From Lithospermum erythrorhizon (taxonomy: Eukaryota > Streptophyta > Magnoliopsida > Boraginales > Boraginaceae): a stretch of DNA of 64,000 nucleotides. The position numbers and the translations under genes were made by a program. The stretch spans positions 1,426,001-1,490,000 of the forward strand of contig JADFUC010001000.1 in assembly GCA_019722365.1 (NCBI GenBank), given 5' to 3'. The notes beneath the pieces were generated by a model that was not told the DNA's origin, ran no database searches, and saw only the letters and a program-made list of their open reading frames with translations. Numbering within the stretch: the first letter of the stretch is position 1; each line of letters begins with the position of its first letter. This document shows positions 1 to 11,169 of this stretch, piece by piece.

Positions 1-552
1 TATCAAGGACATATTTCCTTTGAGTCAGAAATATTCCTTCTTGACTCTGAGGGAAACCCATGCCTAAAAATACTTCAGAATACCAAGCTCTTTCATATGA
101 AAATAGGAGCTAAGATATTCCTTAAAACTAGTCAATGCAGTAGAATCGTTTCCAGAGATCATCAAATCATCAATATAGACTAACACATTTGTACGAACAT
201 GATCCTTAGAGAGAGTGAATAAAAAATAGTCAGAGTATGACTGATTGAATCCATACCTCTTCAATGATGTTGCTAGCTTGGAGAACCAACAACGAGGTGC
301 TTGTTTAAGACCATATAAAGACTTATGCAACTTACATACCTGTCCTGGCCTGCCTTTAGAAAACCCAACAGGTATTTTTATATAAACCTCTTTAAATAGG
401 TCCCCATGTAAGAAGGCATTGTGAACATCCATTTGATGTAACTCCCAATTCTTAGCGCAGCTCTTTGCCAGGCAGAATGCGGTGACCATTTTAACCACTG
501 GAGCAAAAGTATCATTGTAATCGATACCCTCCACCTGATGATTACCAAACAC
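1..552 (-). pseudogene. copia reverse transcriptase fragment (copia-1)
   Basis: An open stretch of 162 codons (552 down to 64) carries typical copia reverse-transcriptase blocks: an N-terminal DYNDTFAPVVKMVT-like motif, QMDVHNAFLHGDL, SLYGLKQAPRCW, and the catalytic YIDDLMISG box with two adjacent aspartates. Beyond the stop at 64 the similarity continues in another frame (GIFLTQRKYVLD) to the window edge, showing a frameshift. The protein would copy element RNA to DNA; here it cannot be made as one polypeptide. Confidence 0.9.
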
Positions 553-936
553 AACAAATTAAACTTTGAACCTCACCGATGCGCCATCGAGGTTATACTT
601 GATTTTATAGACCCATTGGAGTGCAAGTGCATACTTACCCTCAAGCAATTGTACCATACTCCACGTAGCATTATCCTCTAATCATGCTTCTCACCCTTTG
701 AGGGATGTTGCATTGCTTCTTTGAAAGAGTTTGGTTCAGTACCAATAGTGATAGCCGCAAGAAATTTTTTTGTCGATAGAAAGCGGTATAATTTCTTGAA
801 TCTGAGGAAATAGGATAAAGTACTTAAGGAATTAGAGAGGAGGAAGAGGTGGAGCGGAGGACACGTTCAACTTTTCACTGATGTATTAAAAACATAGTCA
901 TGTAATCCGATACGGCAATGGCCTTTGATATCATTC

Positions 937-2339
937 TCATCTCGTAAAACCTCCAAATTCAACTGTCTTAGTATCTTTGAGAGGCCTGTTATTCCTGAGA
1001 TATTCACGAGGTGTAATAGGAAGAAGACTAGATTCGGTGGTGGAGGTAAAGATATGGAAATTCGTCTTCATAAAAAACAACATCATGGGAAACAAAATAT
1101 GAGACTCCACTTCCTTATGTCTCACCTCTTTTTCCATTAAGGGATAACCCATAAAATATACATTTCGGCCTCGACTCTTGGGAGAGCATGACTTGGCTTT
1201 ACGATCATGAGCAAAACACAAGCAGCAAAAACACGAAGGTGAGAGAAATGAGGGGTGGTAATGGCATAAACTAACTCATACGGGGTCTTAAAATCAAGAA
1301 TCTTGCTTGAGTGCGATTAATTAGATAGCGGCGGTCGAGGCCATTCTTGAAATAGGTAGACCCCGCCCAGGAACCTTAGGGTCAACCAGCATTTAAAAAA
1401 TATGAGAATGTTTATGCTCTGCCCTCCCGTTACCTTTGAGAAGGTCCCTACAAGAATTAAAGGCAGCTCTGCCATTTTGGAGAAATAGTCCCTGAAGACA
1501 AAGAAACTCGGTTCCGTTATCCTCACGCATAAATCTTTACTTTGGCATTACAGGTGTCTATCAGCAGGCAGCATAAAATACTTGACACCTCTAAATCAGC
1601 GAGGAAATAAACCAAGCTGACACGGGGAGTAATCATCAGCAATAGTCAAATAACGTGCACCACAAGAAGAAGGCGTGTGATAGGGTCTCCATAAATCACA
1701 ATGGATTAATTCAAAGACAGTAATATGTTCACTAGTAACAAGGAATCTAAAACGTGCTTTGATGACCACCTTGATCTGAGGCGATTCGACAAATGAGAAG
1801 AATTCGAGATAAAGGGTAAAGATCGAACTACTCTGTCTGAGGGATGACCCAATCTACGATGCCATAAATCCGGAGACACTTTCCCATCCACATGCAACAT
1901 CCGAGCCTCAGGAATACTACACAAGTAATAAAGTCCATCCGTCGTTCACCGACTCCAATCAGGGTCCTCAAAGTGGGGTCCCGTATAAGACAAACATTCT
2001 TAGTAAATTGAACTACACAATTCATATTATCAGACAATTGAGTCACATAAATTAGATTGCAGGTAAACTGAGGCACATATAAAACATCAGATAATATCAA
2101 ACTCGAAGACAATTGAACTTTACCACATTTGGTAGCATTAGCAATTGTACCATCCGGAAGACAATCGGACAATCAGGTAAATTAATAATATGAGTCAACA
2201 TAGAAATATCACCAGTCACATGATTAGAAGCACCACTATCAATTATCCAAGAAGTGGTATGAATCTTACCAGTCAAAGGATTATCGAAAACATAATTACC
2301 AAGTGTTTGAAATAATTGTTGCCATTGCTTAGAATTCAT
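937..2339 (-). pseudogene. copia protease, pre-integrase and integrase remnants (copia-1)
   Basis: From right to left: an aspartic protease start with WIIDSGASNHVTGD (about 2250-2220), a GAG-pre-integrase block with LWHRRLGHPSDRVVRSLP (about 1870-1790), and fragmentary integrase-core similarity down to about 940. Several frames are needed, with stops between them, so this is a dead polyprotein. Just upstream of the protease is a linker of the kind that follows the gag zinc knuckle in intact elements, but no gag or CCHC knuckle is found. Confidence 0.8.
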
Positions 2340-2583
2340 ACCCTAAATTCGAGACCTAACTGAGCAATATCTAGTAATCGTTGAAACAATTGCATTCGCG
2401 GTCAAAACACCTCTGCCACAATCATGAGGTAATAATGGTTGTTGTACACCACCTTTGTTAATAATATGAACCGCCCACATTATATGATGAATAAGACAAG
2501 TTGAAAGAAAACTTATTGAACTTTAGGGAAACATACAACATAAATGAAAGAAAAGAAAATTATTTTTTGTCCTAGCCGTATTG

Positions 2584-2595
2584 GCTCTGATCCCA
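2584..2595 (-). other. Primer-binding site of copia-1
   Basis: On the minus strand the site reads TGGGATCAGAGC, one mismatch from the canonical plant initiator-methionine tRNA primer site TGGTATCAGAGC. It fixes the 5' end of the internal region and the orientation of the element. Confidence 0.75.
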
Positions 2596-2788
2596 TTTAA
2601 AATACGATAATTTCTCAATTATTATTCATAAAGTATAATTACAATATATAAACTCATATGATGATCTAATTGGCTAAATCTATAATGATCACATTATCAT
2701 AGCGACCTGAAAGTACTAGTATTGCAAGAAGTATAATTAAAGAGATGAGGCTTTTGGCAATTTAATATAGTGAATCACTTATTGCTGT

Positions 2789-5162
2789 TTAATCATTATT
2801 ATGAGAAAGCAATATATTCACAACTTGATTCATTGTTGGTCTTGCATCTAGGTTCTCCTCTACACATTGCATGGCTGCTTTTATTAGAACTCCCATTTTA
2901 TATATGTCAAAATCGTCATTCAAACCAGGGTCTATCATGTCCTGAATCCATGATATACTCTCATCGGCTTCTTGCATCTTTTCCTTCACCCAAATGATTA
3001 GACTCTTGGAGTCCATATAATTGCTTCCACCGAACGATCCACTTGGATTCTTTCCAGTAACCAGCTCCAGAACAACGATTCCGTAGCTGTAAACATCAAC
3101 TTTGGATGTAATGGGAAGATGTGATACCCATTCAGGAGCCATGTACCCTCTTGTTCCCCTTATTTGGGAAAATTTCGAATCGTCTTTCCCATCTCTACTT
3201 ATCAACCTAGAGACACCAAAATCTGCTACCTTTGGCCGGAACGTGGAATCAAGAAGTATATTTTGAGGTTTTACATCATAATACCCATTCCAAGCATTCA
3301 TCATGCAAGTATGCAAGACCTTTCGCGGTGCCTACCGCGATTTCATATCTTTTTTCCCAATCAAGTTCATCAGAATAAAGATTTTTAGCCAAAGATCCAT
3401 GTTGCATGTACTCATAAACCAACATCCTATGTTTTCCCTCTGCACAATAACCCCATAAATCAATCACATTCATGTGGTTAAGCTTGCCAATGGTACTTAC
3501 CTCAGTCAGAAACTCAGCTTCTCCCTGATTAGGTAATTTGAGACACTTAACCGCTACAACACGATTGTCAGGCAACGTGCCTTTATACACAATTCCCCCT
3601 CCTCCTCTTCCAATCTCATCATTGAAATTATTGGTCGCTTTCTTTAGCTGGACGTACGTGAACCTCTCGAACCCCGTTGCAACCTCAATATATCTTCTGA
3701 TGGTTGCACCATTTGACCGGACCTTAGTTTTGTACAAGAAAATCAGGACACATATGAGTTCAACTACTCCAAGGGCACTGGTTGCCCATATAAGTGGCTT
3801 CACCCATTTTTGTTCATTGTGCTTATGATAAGATCTCTCCAATGCTATGACATTATCCCTTTCACAATGAAGACCAAAGTTGCCTTCTTTGTAGGATGTT
3901 ATATTTGCCTTGGGCAATCTTATGTAAGTTGGGTTCTGGAAATCATCAGCACGACGACCATTGAACAAAAGGAACTTAGGAAGGCAACCATAAACTCCTG
4001 GATTCTTTCCAAAAACGTACTGAAAACCTTTGCAATTGCAATTTTCTAAGCATAACTTGGCACAAGCAGAATATGAATAATTTTGGAAATACCCAACATC
4101 ATATCCATAAAATTCAACATGGGGAAGTTGAAGAAATTCCGAAACATCATCCTCAACGTTGTCGTTGCAAGAGACCTCAAAATCAGGTTCACATCCAAGG
4201 GACCAATCTGCCTGATCTTTCACCTTGTATCCAGGAAGGCAAGAACATTGTCGATCATCAAAAGCTTCATTACACAAACTATTGGCTCCACATATTCCAT
4301 GAGTCCTACAAGTTGGAACTATTGCTTGCCATGTTACACTCCACCTTCCTACAGCCGGATCCAGGCTGTAAACCCGGGCATTGCCATCGACATCAAGTAC
4401 TAATCTCCGGTAATTCATGGCACCATAATCCGAAGTTTTGAAATTGAAAGTATCAGACGATTGAAAAAATCCAGCAGAGTCCAGAACCGCAAGTTTACTA
4501 TTATTGAAAGCTGATCTTCCACTGTCCCATGTAACAAGCCAAGGAGCTGGCCAAAAAACACTTGTTATATCAGGGCCATCATACAGAAGCCGAAGAACAT
4601 TATCATTGTCAAAGAAAAGCTTGTAATAACCAGAGGAATGATTTGTTCGACTTCTCGACGAAACAAGCTTCGTATTCCTGGTAAGAAACTGCCCTGGAAG
4701 GAGTGTATTCGTAGGGGAATCGAAACTCTGCCAAATAACATCACCATCAGGAGTTTGCACAACAAGATTACCATTATTGTTTAGTTGTAATGAAACAGGT
4801 GAGTTTGATTCAGTGTTTGTTCTCCAAATAATTTGTTGTCCTGCATCATTCAAGATGAGTTCGCCTGATTCTGTCAAGGAAATATGTGTATCCTTTCCAT
4901 TAACAGGATAATCTCTATTAGCCATCCAAACAATTATGGTTTCTTGATTGACTAATTGTTGTGTGAACCAAATGCTAAAACAGTAAGCATTTGGACCAAC
5001 ACTATAAAATCCAGCAGTGAAAACTCCGTTTTCGGACGAAATTTGATCATTTCTTGATTGAACAAGAGATGAACCTTGATTCAAAGTTAACATATTAGAG
5101 GAAAAACAGAGTTGAGATGATAGAAGCAAAGAAAGAAGAAGGGAAAATACATGAGATTTCAT
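2789..5162 (-). pseudogene. G-type lectin S-receptor-like serine/threonine kinase (ZmPK1-like), frameshifted in the catalytic loop
   Basis: A single-exon receptor kinase of the ZmPK1-like lectin class. I chose the start at 5162 because it opens directly with a signal peptide (MKSHVFSLLLSLLLSS); a farther in-frame ATG at 5285 adds an implausible tail and falls in a MITE. Order: signal peptide 1-22, B-lectin about 25-150, S-locus-glycoprotein region, EGF-like cysteines about 285-324, PAN-type cysteines about 367-393, membrane helix about 454-477, kinase from about 500 (P-loop at 518, ATP lysine K539, helix-C glutamate E554). At residue 628 the frame ends just after YLHDECLEWVL. The sequence resumes in another frame at DVKPQNILLD and continues through DFG, APEW and the kinase end to 2789. 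The break fits loss of five bases covering the His-Cys before the catalytic Asp, so active kinase is not expected unless this is an assembly error. Confidence 0.85.
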
Positions 5163-5268
5163 AGTGCAATAATTGCAGTAGAAGGTAGGTTGTTGAGAAT
5201 ATATATGTTCAGACAAAATAATTCCAACGTTTATAACTTGCATTTGTGGATCACTGGGATTAATATAA

Positions 5269-5535
5269 TACTCCCTCCATTTCATATTGTTATATGTTTT
5301 AGAATTTTACACATATATTAAGAAAATTAAAATAATATTGAAAATATGTAAATAGTTAGTATAAGTTATTACTTATTATACAAGTGAGTCAATAAAAGAT
5401 ATTGTTTAAATTGACTAAGTACAAAAATAATTTTTAAACATTAATTTTTTACATTAAAATTATAGGACGACTTATTATTTAAATAAACTAATAATTGTTA
5501 AAAAAACTTTTTATTATAAAATGAAGGGTGTACTA
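5269..5535. repeat. Stowaway-like MITE
   Basis: The left end reads TACTCCCTCCATTTCATA and the right end is its imperfect reverse complement (TATAAAATGAAGGGTGTACTA). About 265 bases of AT-rich sequence lie between, with TA at the ends, as in Stowaway-type elements. It sits just upstream of the receptor-kinase signal-peptide start and swallows the more distal in-frame ATG, which supports the shorter start. Confidence 0.55.
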
Positions 5536-6389
5536 TATGAGAATGTAGCTTTGACTTTTGCTCTATTACGAGCCTTGTAATTGAAATAATTCAACAGAAT
5601 TTATTGGTCAATCAAACTGTGACATTAGCAGCTAAGAATTTTTAAAAGTTAAATTCGATTTGATGTTTAGGTAACAAATAACAAGGGCAATACAGAAGGT
5701 TGGGTAAACTTTTAATCAGTATTTTCTATGCACGATAACTATCTTTCATATGAACCCCATGTATGGTCTCCTTAAGTTGGTCGTATCACGTATGGTCCTT
5801 TTGAAATCTATTAAATTAATACTTTAATTATAGTTTTAATTTCAAAGGTTTTCTTAATTACTTAAGAAACTTGGATTTTTGAGTACACAAACTATTTTAT
5901 TCAATTATATTTTATCTTTTATATGTAAAAATATTAGTGTTTGGTGTGAAACTGTGATATATATTATAGAATCTTTTGATAAAAATTCAAAGTTGTAAGG
6001 GTATGGTTAATTATTAGTTAAGAATATACAAACATTGTCATTTTAAAAAAAATTACAATTTAATATAGATGGAATTGAGCATTTGGTTATTAATTATTGG
6101 AAGTAATTAATGATTGAATTGAATTAATTGAAATAAAGAATATTTCTTTCTAATGGAGGATCCTATCATTATTGTAGAAAACTGGATTAAAAATATCTTT
6201 TAGATTTTGCGATGTAATCAAGGACTAGTAATCTTGGTTATTTTTATGCTGCTGTATGTCATGTGATTGTACATAGCGTGAGGTTAGAATTCCATAATAT
6301 TGTTTGCATATGAAAAGTACGTAATACCCGTACTTGTTTTCAAACCGTCAATTTTTTTATTGTTAGGTATGTAGAAATTTATTAGGTCA
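5536..6389. other. AT-rich spacer
   Basis: No coding region, RNA gene or clear repeat is seen between the MITE upstream of the receptor kinase and the hAT element. Confidence 0.6.
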
Positions 6390-7084
6390 GGTTAGGTCAG
6401 TTCTAAGCGTGATTGCGGATCGGCCCGCTAAGATGGGCTACTTGGGGCCGGGCCAGGACCAGATAAAATTTATAAGTTTTTTGGACCGATATCGGACCGA
6501 CTAGAGCAGGCGGTGCTTAGGTCGGCAGTTCGAACTTCAGATGGAATGCTTCGGTCATGCAGTTCAGTTATAAAAAAGCGCGCTAACAAACAACAAAAGC
6601 TGCGTTAAAGTCTGATCAGAAACATACATACATTTTAGGGAGGCGTCGGTGGGGCCTTGAGGGAAGCTTATAGAATCAACATAGCAAAATATTAAATGTA
6701 TCCAATATTTGACATTTATCGAAAGTATGAGAACAAAGCTAAGTAAGTAGGCGTTTAGGAATGAAGCGATAGGAAGCAGGGCAATAAGAACTTGGAAGAG
6801 GCATTAGGCAACAGTTTACTCAAGCATAGGCAACAGATTACTCAAGAGGTTGAAGGCTACATAGGGAATTTGGATTATCCTTACCAAAATGATATTGAAA
6901 AGGGTCGTCGGGTGATTGTTCGAAATTCTGAGAACAAACACAACAAAAGGTGAAGAGTTAGTTGACTTACATATTTGAAAATGAATACATAATAACACAA
7001 TTACACAAATGAAGCGATACTTAGTTAACTTACAATATTTTGTCCACGACCTTCTGCCCAAGTCCATCGTTTTATTGACCCGAT

Positions 7085-9390
7085 CACCTCCACAAAGTAG
7101 CGTCTCAAGCTGTTTTAGTGTTCATAGAAGCTCTTTTTTAGGATCAATTCTTTTCGGCGCTAAAAGTTGATTTTGGAAACGCAGTTGTGGCCCCGGAATA
7201 GAGAGAATAATCCTTTGCCATTTTACTAAGGAGGTGGATATTTGGCTTCATTAGCCATCCACCAAGTCAAAACATCAAACTTAATCCCCGCCAGCACATT
7301 TCAATGGGACCTCCTTAAGACATATGGCGATGTAGTAAGCTAGTAACCCGATAAACATAGGCATTAGTAAGAAGCACCAGACGGTAAGCAATAAGCATAG
7401 GCAACAGAATGGAAGTCATCATTATAGCGACAATAAGCGACATGCAACAAATGAATATAATAATAAAGCATAGGCCTCAGACTGGAAGTCATCGTAGGCA
7501 ACAATAGCGGCCAGGCATCGAGAGAGATAACAATAAGCATAGGCACTTGGGTGGAAATTAAATGCATAGGCAACAATAAGCGTGACGGCACAAGAGAGAT
7601 AACAATAGCGGCGGGCCTCGGAATGGAAATCATGTGGCGGCAATAAACGGCGAGCAATACAAGAGAGATAACAATAAGCAGCAGGCCTCAGAATGGAAGT
7701 CATCATAGGCAGCACAAGAGATAACAATAAGCAGCAGGCAGCACCAGTAAGCATAGGCCTCAGTCCTAAAGGCATCATTGGCAACAATATGGCAACATTG
7801 AGATAACAATAAGCAGCAGGCAGTACAATATTGTAATAGGTATAGACAGCATAGACTCAAAGAGATAACATAAAAATACAAATGGAAATAGTTAAACATA
7901 TAATAGTTACCATAAATACATATCATAGTTACCTCGGATCAAGTACTGCCCCTATTGAGATTAACACATTACTTTGCAACCAATATTTATCGTACTTGAT
8001 TTTCATTTCGGTACCGGTATTCCCTAACTTTCGGGATTTGTTGAGCTTTTGGCGTTCCTTATCCAATAACACTTTCACTCTATAGCTCGATAAAGAGATT
8101 CACGAGTTGGATAGAAGTCCCGGTGTCTCGGTCCCTTGTCGAAAAAAGACCTTCAAGAAATTGCATACCTGATATGTAGTATTCCACTCTTAGGGATCGG
8201 AGTAGAGTAATTATTAGCAAAGGCTACATTCTCTTCAGCTATCTAGGCCACGTTTCTATACAAACAAGTAGTTGGCATCAGCGAGGTGGAATTCCACCTA
8301 GTTTGATATCGGAGACACTGCGTTACCTCAGTTGCAACTGCTAATGATTTCTTAAATGCTTTGCATACAGCCTCGAGTTCAACAAATACTTTTTACACCG
8401 TTCCTACGTTATCAACCCACGAGGCTTAATTATATCAAGACCATGCCAGACACTTAAGAGTTCAAGATGTATGCTATAACACCTTACATACAATAGTTGA
8501 CCGTGAGGGCGGGTTGATGTTGTAAAAATCAGTTTCAACCTATGATACAGTTATCATTAGCGCCTTATTATCCACATAAATTAAAACTACTTTTCCTTTT
8601 ATATTCAATTGTCTATCTGCCCATCAACTCTCTAGCTATAACTTCTCCAGAATGAGGTGGTGGTACATTAGTAAATGTTATAACTCTTTTATTAAGTTGC
8701 CATTTAGCATCAATATAATGACAAGTAACGATCATTATGACCTATTTTTTGTTCCCAGACCACCCACAATCGGTGGTTAAACTATTCCTATCTACATAAT
8801 AAGACATAGCTTTTCAACAGAGTTTCTCCGTCATATAAAGTTTCGCTTGATCTTTCTTGAGTATTCCTAGTGATCCTAATATACCGGGGATATATCTATA
8901 CCGAAAACTTATTAAATATAACACCTTCATGCATAGAAAATGGACACTCGTACCTAAATCATATGGCGACAAACTCTACAACTTTTGCATGATTATATTT
9001 TCAAGTAGCTAAACTAAATTTAGTATCACCGATACTCAAAAGTACTACGTGTAGGTATTTTATCACACACATCTATGCTCAATTTTCTTTTCAAACAACT
9101 TTGTAAATGTTTCTTAGCAGAAGTCTTTATGATACTGAATCTCTGCGTACATAGACCACGCGCGTTTTGCATTTCTTTTTGGTACCGTGACTCTGACAAC
9201 TTCCATTCCGTGTGGAAAATGGTTCTTTTGTCTGGAAGCACTTACCGTATCGTTCGTCTGCAGGTGATCCAAACATTCGATGACCTTTGTACCACGAGAG
9301 GGTTGACCCAGCCAGCTTAGTTTCACTATTGTTAAATCCACTTGAGGCTCGATTTAATTCCCCAATGGTCACCATTGTCATCATAATCAT
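7085..9390 (-). pseudogene. hAT transposase (BED zinc finger to hATC dimerisation domain), broken
   Basis: Reading the minus strand in several frames recovers a plant hAT transposase. A BED-finger tail (TSAKKHLQSCLKRKL) lies near 9125-9080. A TRWNST motif followed by an LM-Y-like block lies near 8300-8240. The block KIKYDKYW, then SNVLISIGAVLDPR, lies near 8020-7930; this is the region before the hATC domain in RICESLEEPER-like proteins. The hATC dimerisation signature FDVLTWWMANEAKYP lies near 7285-7235, followed by degenerate serine-rich and RASMNTKT-like sequence to about 7085. Stops and shifts are numerous. Between VLDPR and hATC lies about 500 bp of minisatellite that has no counterpart in the family. 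Confidence 0.85.
7360..7890. repeat. Degenerate minisatellite, about 70-75 bp period, inside the hAT transposase
   Basis: Recurring words are GGAAGTCATC, GATAACAATAAGC and AGCAGGCCTCAGAATGG. They return about every 70-75 bases: GGAAGTCATC-like copies occur at about 7411, 7481, 7625 and 7698, with related copies to about 7890. I estimate six to seven imperfect units. They produce long but meaningless open frames on the minus strand. Confidence 0.75.
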
Positions 9391-9540
9391 CCATTTGATA
9401 GGGAATCGATGAAGAATCTTGATAAGACATAATTAAAAATAATTAATTAACAATCACATTAAATGTTTCAAAACTGAAAGAATCGGAACAACATAATCAA
9501 TTAATCATAATTACAAATTCAAAATTGAAGTCAGAAACCC

Positions 9541-9602
9541 TAATTTAATTGAAGTCGAATCCTAATTTAATTGAAGTCGAAATCTAATTTAATTAAGTCG
9601 AG
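9541..9602. repeat. Short tandem repeat, 22-bp period
   Basis: The word TAATTTAATTGAAGTCGA starts at 9541 and 9563, with a slightly shortened copy at 9585. It lies upstream of the hAT transposase start on the minus strand, in its probable leader. Confidence 0.7.
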
Positions 9603-11169
9603 AAATTCCTAATTTGATTTTATTTTCATTGAAAACCCTAAGTTAATTGAGCCACAATTTAATTTAAAACCTTAATTTATATATCAAAACCTAATTGATT
9701 CAAAACTAATTCGAATCAAAACCGTAATTGATTCAAAACTCTATGTCACGATTGAAAACCCACTAGTCGATTGAGCCCTTTAATTTAATTAAAACCCCTT
9801 TATTTTTTACAAGTAGGTAAACTAAAAAATTACACAAAATGTATAAACCCGAAATAAAGTGCCTAAACTTGAAATAAAATTGCCTAAGCCGAAACAAAAT
9901 TGCCTAAACAAAAATAAAACATGCAAAACATATTCACATACTTCGAAACAAAGATAATTTGAAGCTTAATCATAATTAAAAATAGATTTAGATTCAAAAT
10001 TGAACTAAATAGATGATTGAAGTGTAAAGAAGTAGAGATAGTAGATGAGAGGCAGAGGAAGCGAGAGAGAGGGGGAGGGAGGCAGAAATATGATAGATTT
10101 GGGTTAATAACTTTAGGTTACTTATATACCTGACTTTGCAGTGCAAAAGCGGGTTTGATGCGGGTGGTAGCGGGTTAAGCGGTCCGGTTATGGTATCGAA
10201 CGCGGTCTGTCTTGCAGTTACGGTTTCGATATCTAATCCAATTTGGGGCCGGAGTGCTTACGGGTGGAATAATGGGCGGAGTAAACCGGTCGGATCCTGT
10301 GATTCGCGGATTACGGCGATGCGGCTACGATAAGTATGATATTAACTACTCTTTATTTATTTCATTTGAATAAAAAGAAAGTCATAGGCTTATAGTCGAT
10401 AATCATTTAAGTAATAATGAGTTTGATTTTTTTAATTATAAATTAATGATGAATTTTATTATTATAAAAAATAGCTCGAAATATGTACAACAAAAATATT
10501 CGGCAAGAAAACCGAATTAGCACTTAAAACAACTAATCGGATGAAGGAGATAAAGAAACTAATATAGAATAATTATATCAACTCCAAATCTCTAATCGCA
10601 TACGCGAAACATGGACTCAAAAGCGAAGCCAAATCCGGGAATAAAAAGCCGCTTTCTGAAATCACCACAATAGAAAGTGACAAAGTAAAGTTGTGGTCCT
10701 AATAAAAACCAACTCAACCATAAAGGGATCAAAAGTCAGCTAGTAACCGCTTCCATAAAACCCTTAAAACCTAAGTCATGCTCGGCTTGAGAAAAATCCG
10801 CCTCATTTCTTGTTGATTTTCTCACGAGAAAACAAAGACTTAACCTTCACCCCTTATCATAGCTCACTTGATGCAATCATAAGAGTCAAAAATATGGTGT
10901 GAATAGGAAGTAGCGGCTCGAAGACTCTCCTAAGAAAGAGTTGACTTGGAGGTTGAAGATTTTGAATTAGATACGCCCATGAGACTACAGGTAAAAACTT
11001 TCCAAACTTGACCCTTTCCTCTACGGTCTTAGATTGTTTTGCTTTTAATCTTACTAAATTCTTGTGAGGATGTTACATAAGCGGATAATCCGGGAGAACT
11101 TGTGCAGGAGGGAGTAATCAATTTTCCGATATCCTCAAAATCACAAAATCTATTTGTATTTGAAATCTA

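Larger units (their letters stand above)
1..2600 (-). mobile_element. Ty1/copia retrotransposon (copia-1), decayed, cut by the window edge
   Basis: Read on the minus strand the order is primer-binding site, protease, GAG-pre-integrase, integrase debris and reverse transcriptase, which is the copia order. The reading frame is broken many times. A segment encoding gag is missing: only about 250 bases separate the primer-binding site from the protease motif. The 5' LTR must lie between about 2596 and the receptor-kinase stop codon at 2789, so it is short or truncated. The RNase H part and 3' LTR lie left of the window. The leader next to the primer-binding site closely resembles that of the element at 46.5-51.4 kb, so both belong to one family. 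Confidence 0.9.
6390..10335 (-). mobile_element. hAT-superfamily transposon relic
   Basis: A block with transposase remnants on the minus strand and GC-rich ends standing out from AT-rich flanks. The left end contains GGCCGGGCC-type tracts near 6424-6465; the right end near 10140-10335 is also GC-rich and pyrimidine/purine biased. Such subterminal tracts are common in plant hAT elements. Exact terminal inverted repeats and the 8-bp target duplication were not identified, so the boundaries are approximate. The coding part lies at 7085-9390; the rest is untranslated or terminal sequence. Confidence 0.75.

Noticed and set aside
7364..7926. Three long overlapping minus-strand frames rich in Leu, Tyr and Ser
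   Set aside because: They follow the minisatellite period and are repeat-derived, not a membrane protein gene.
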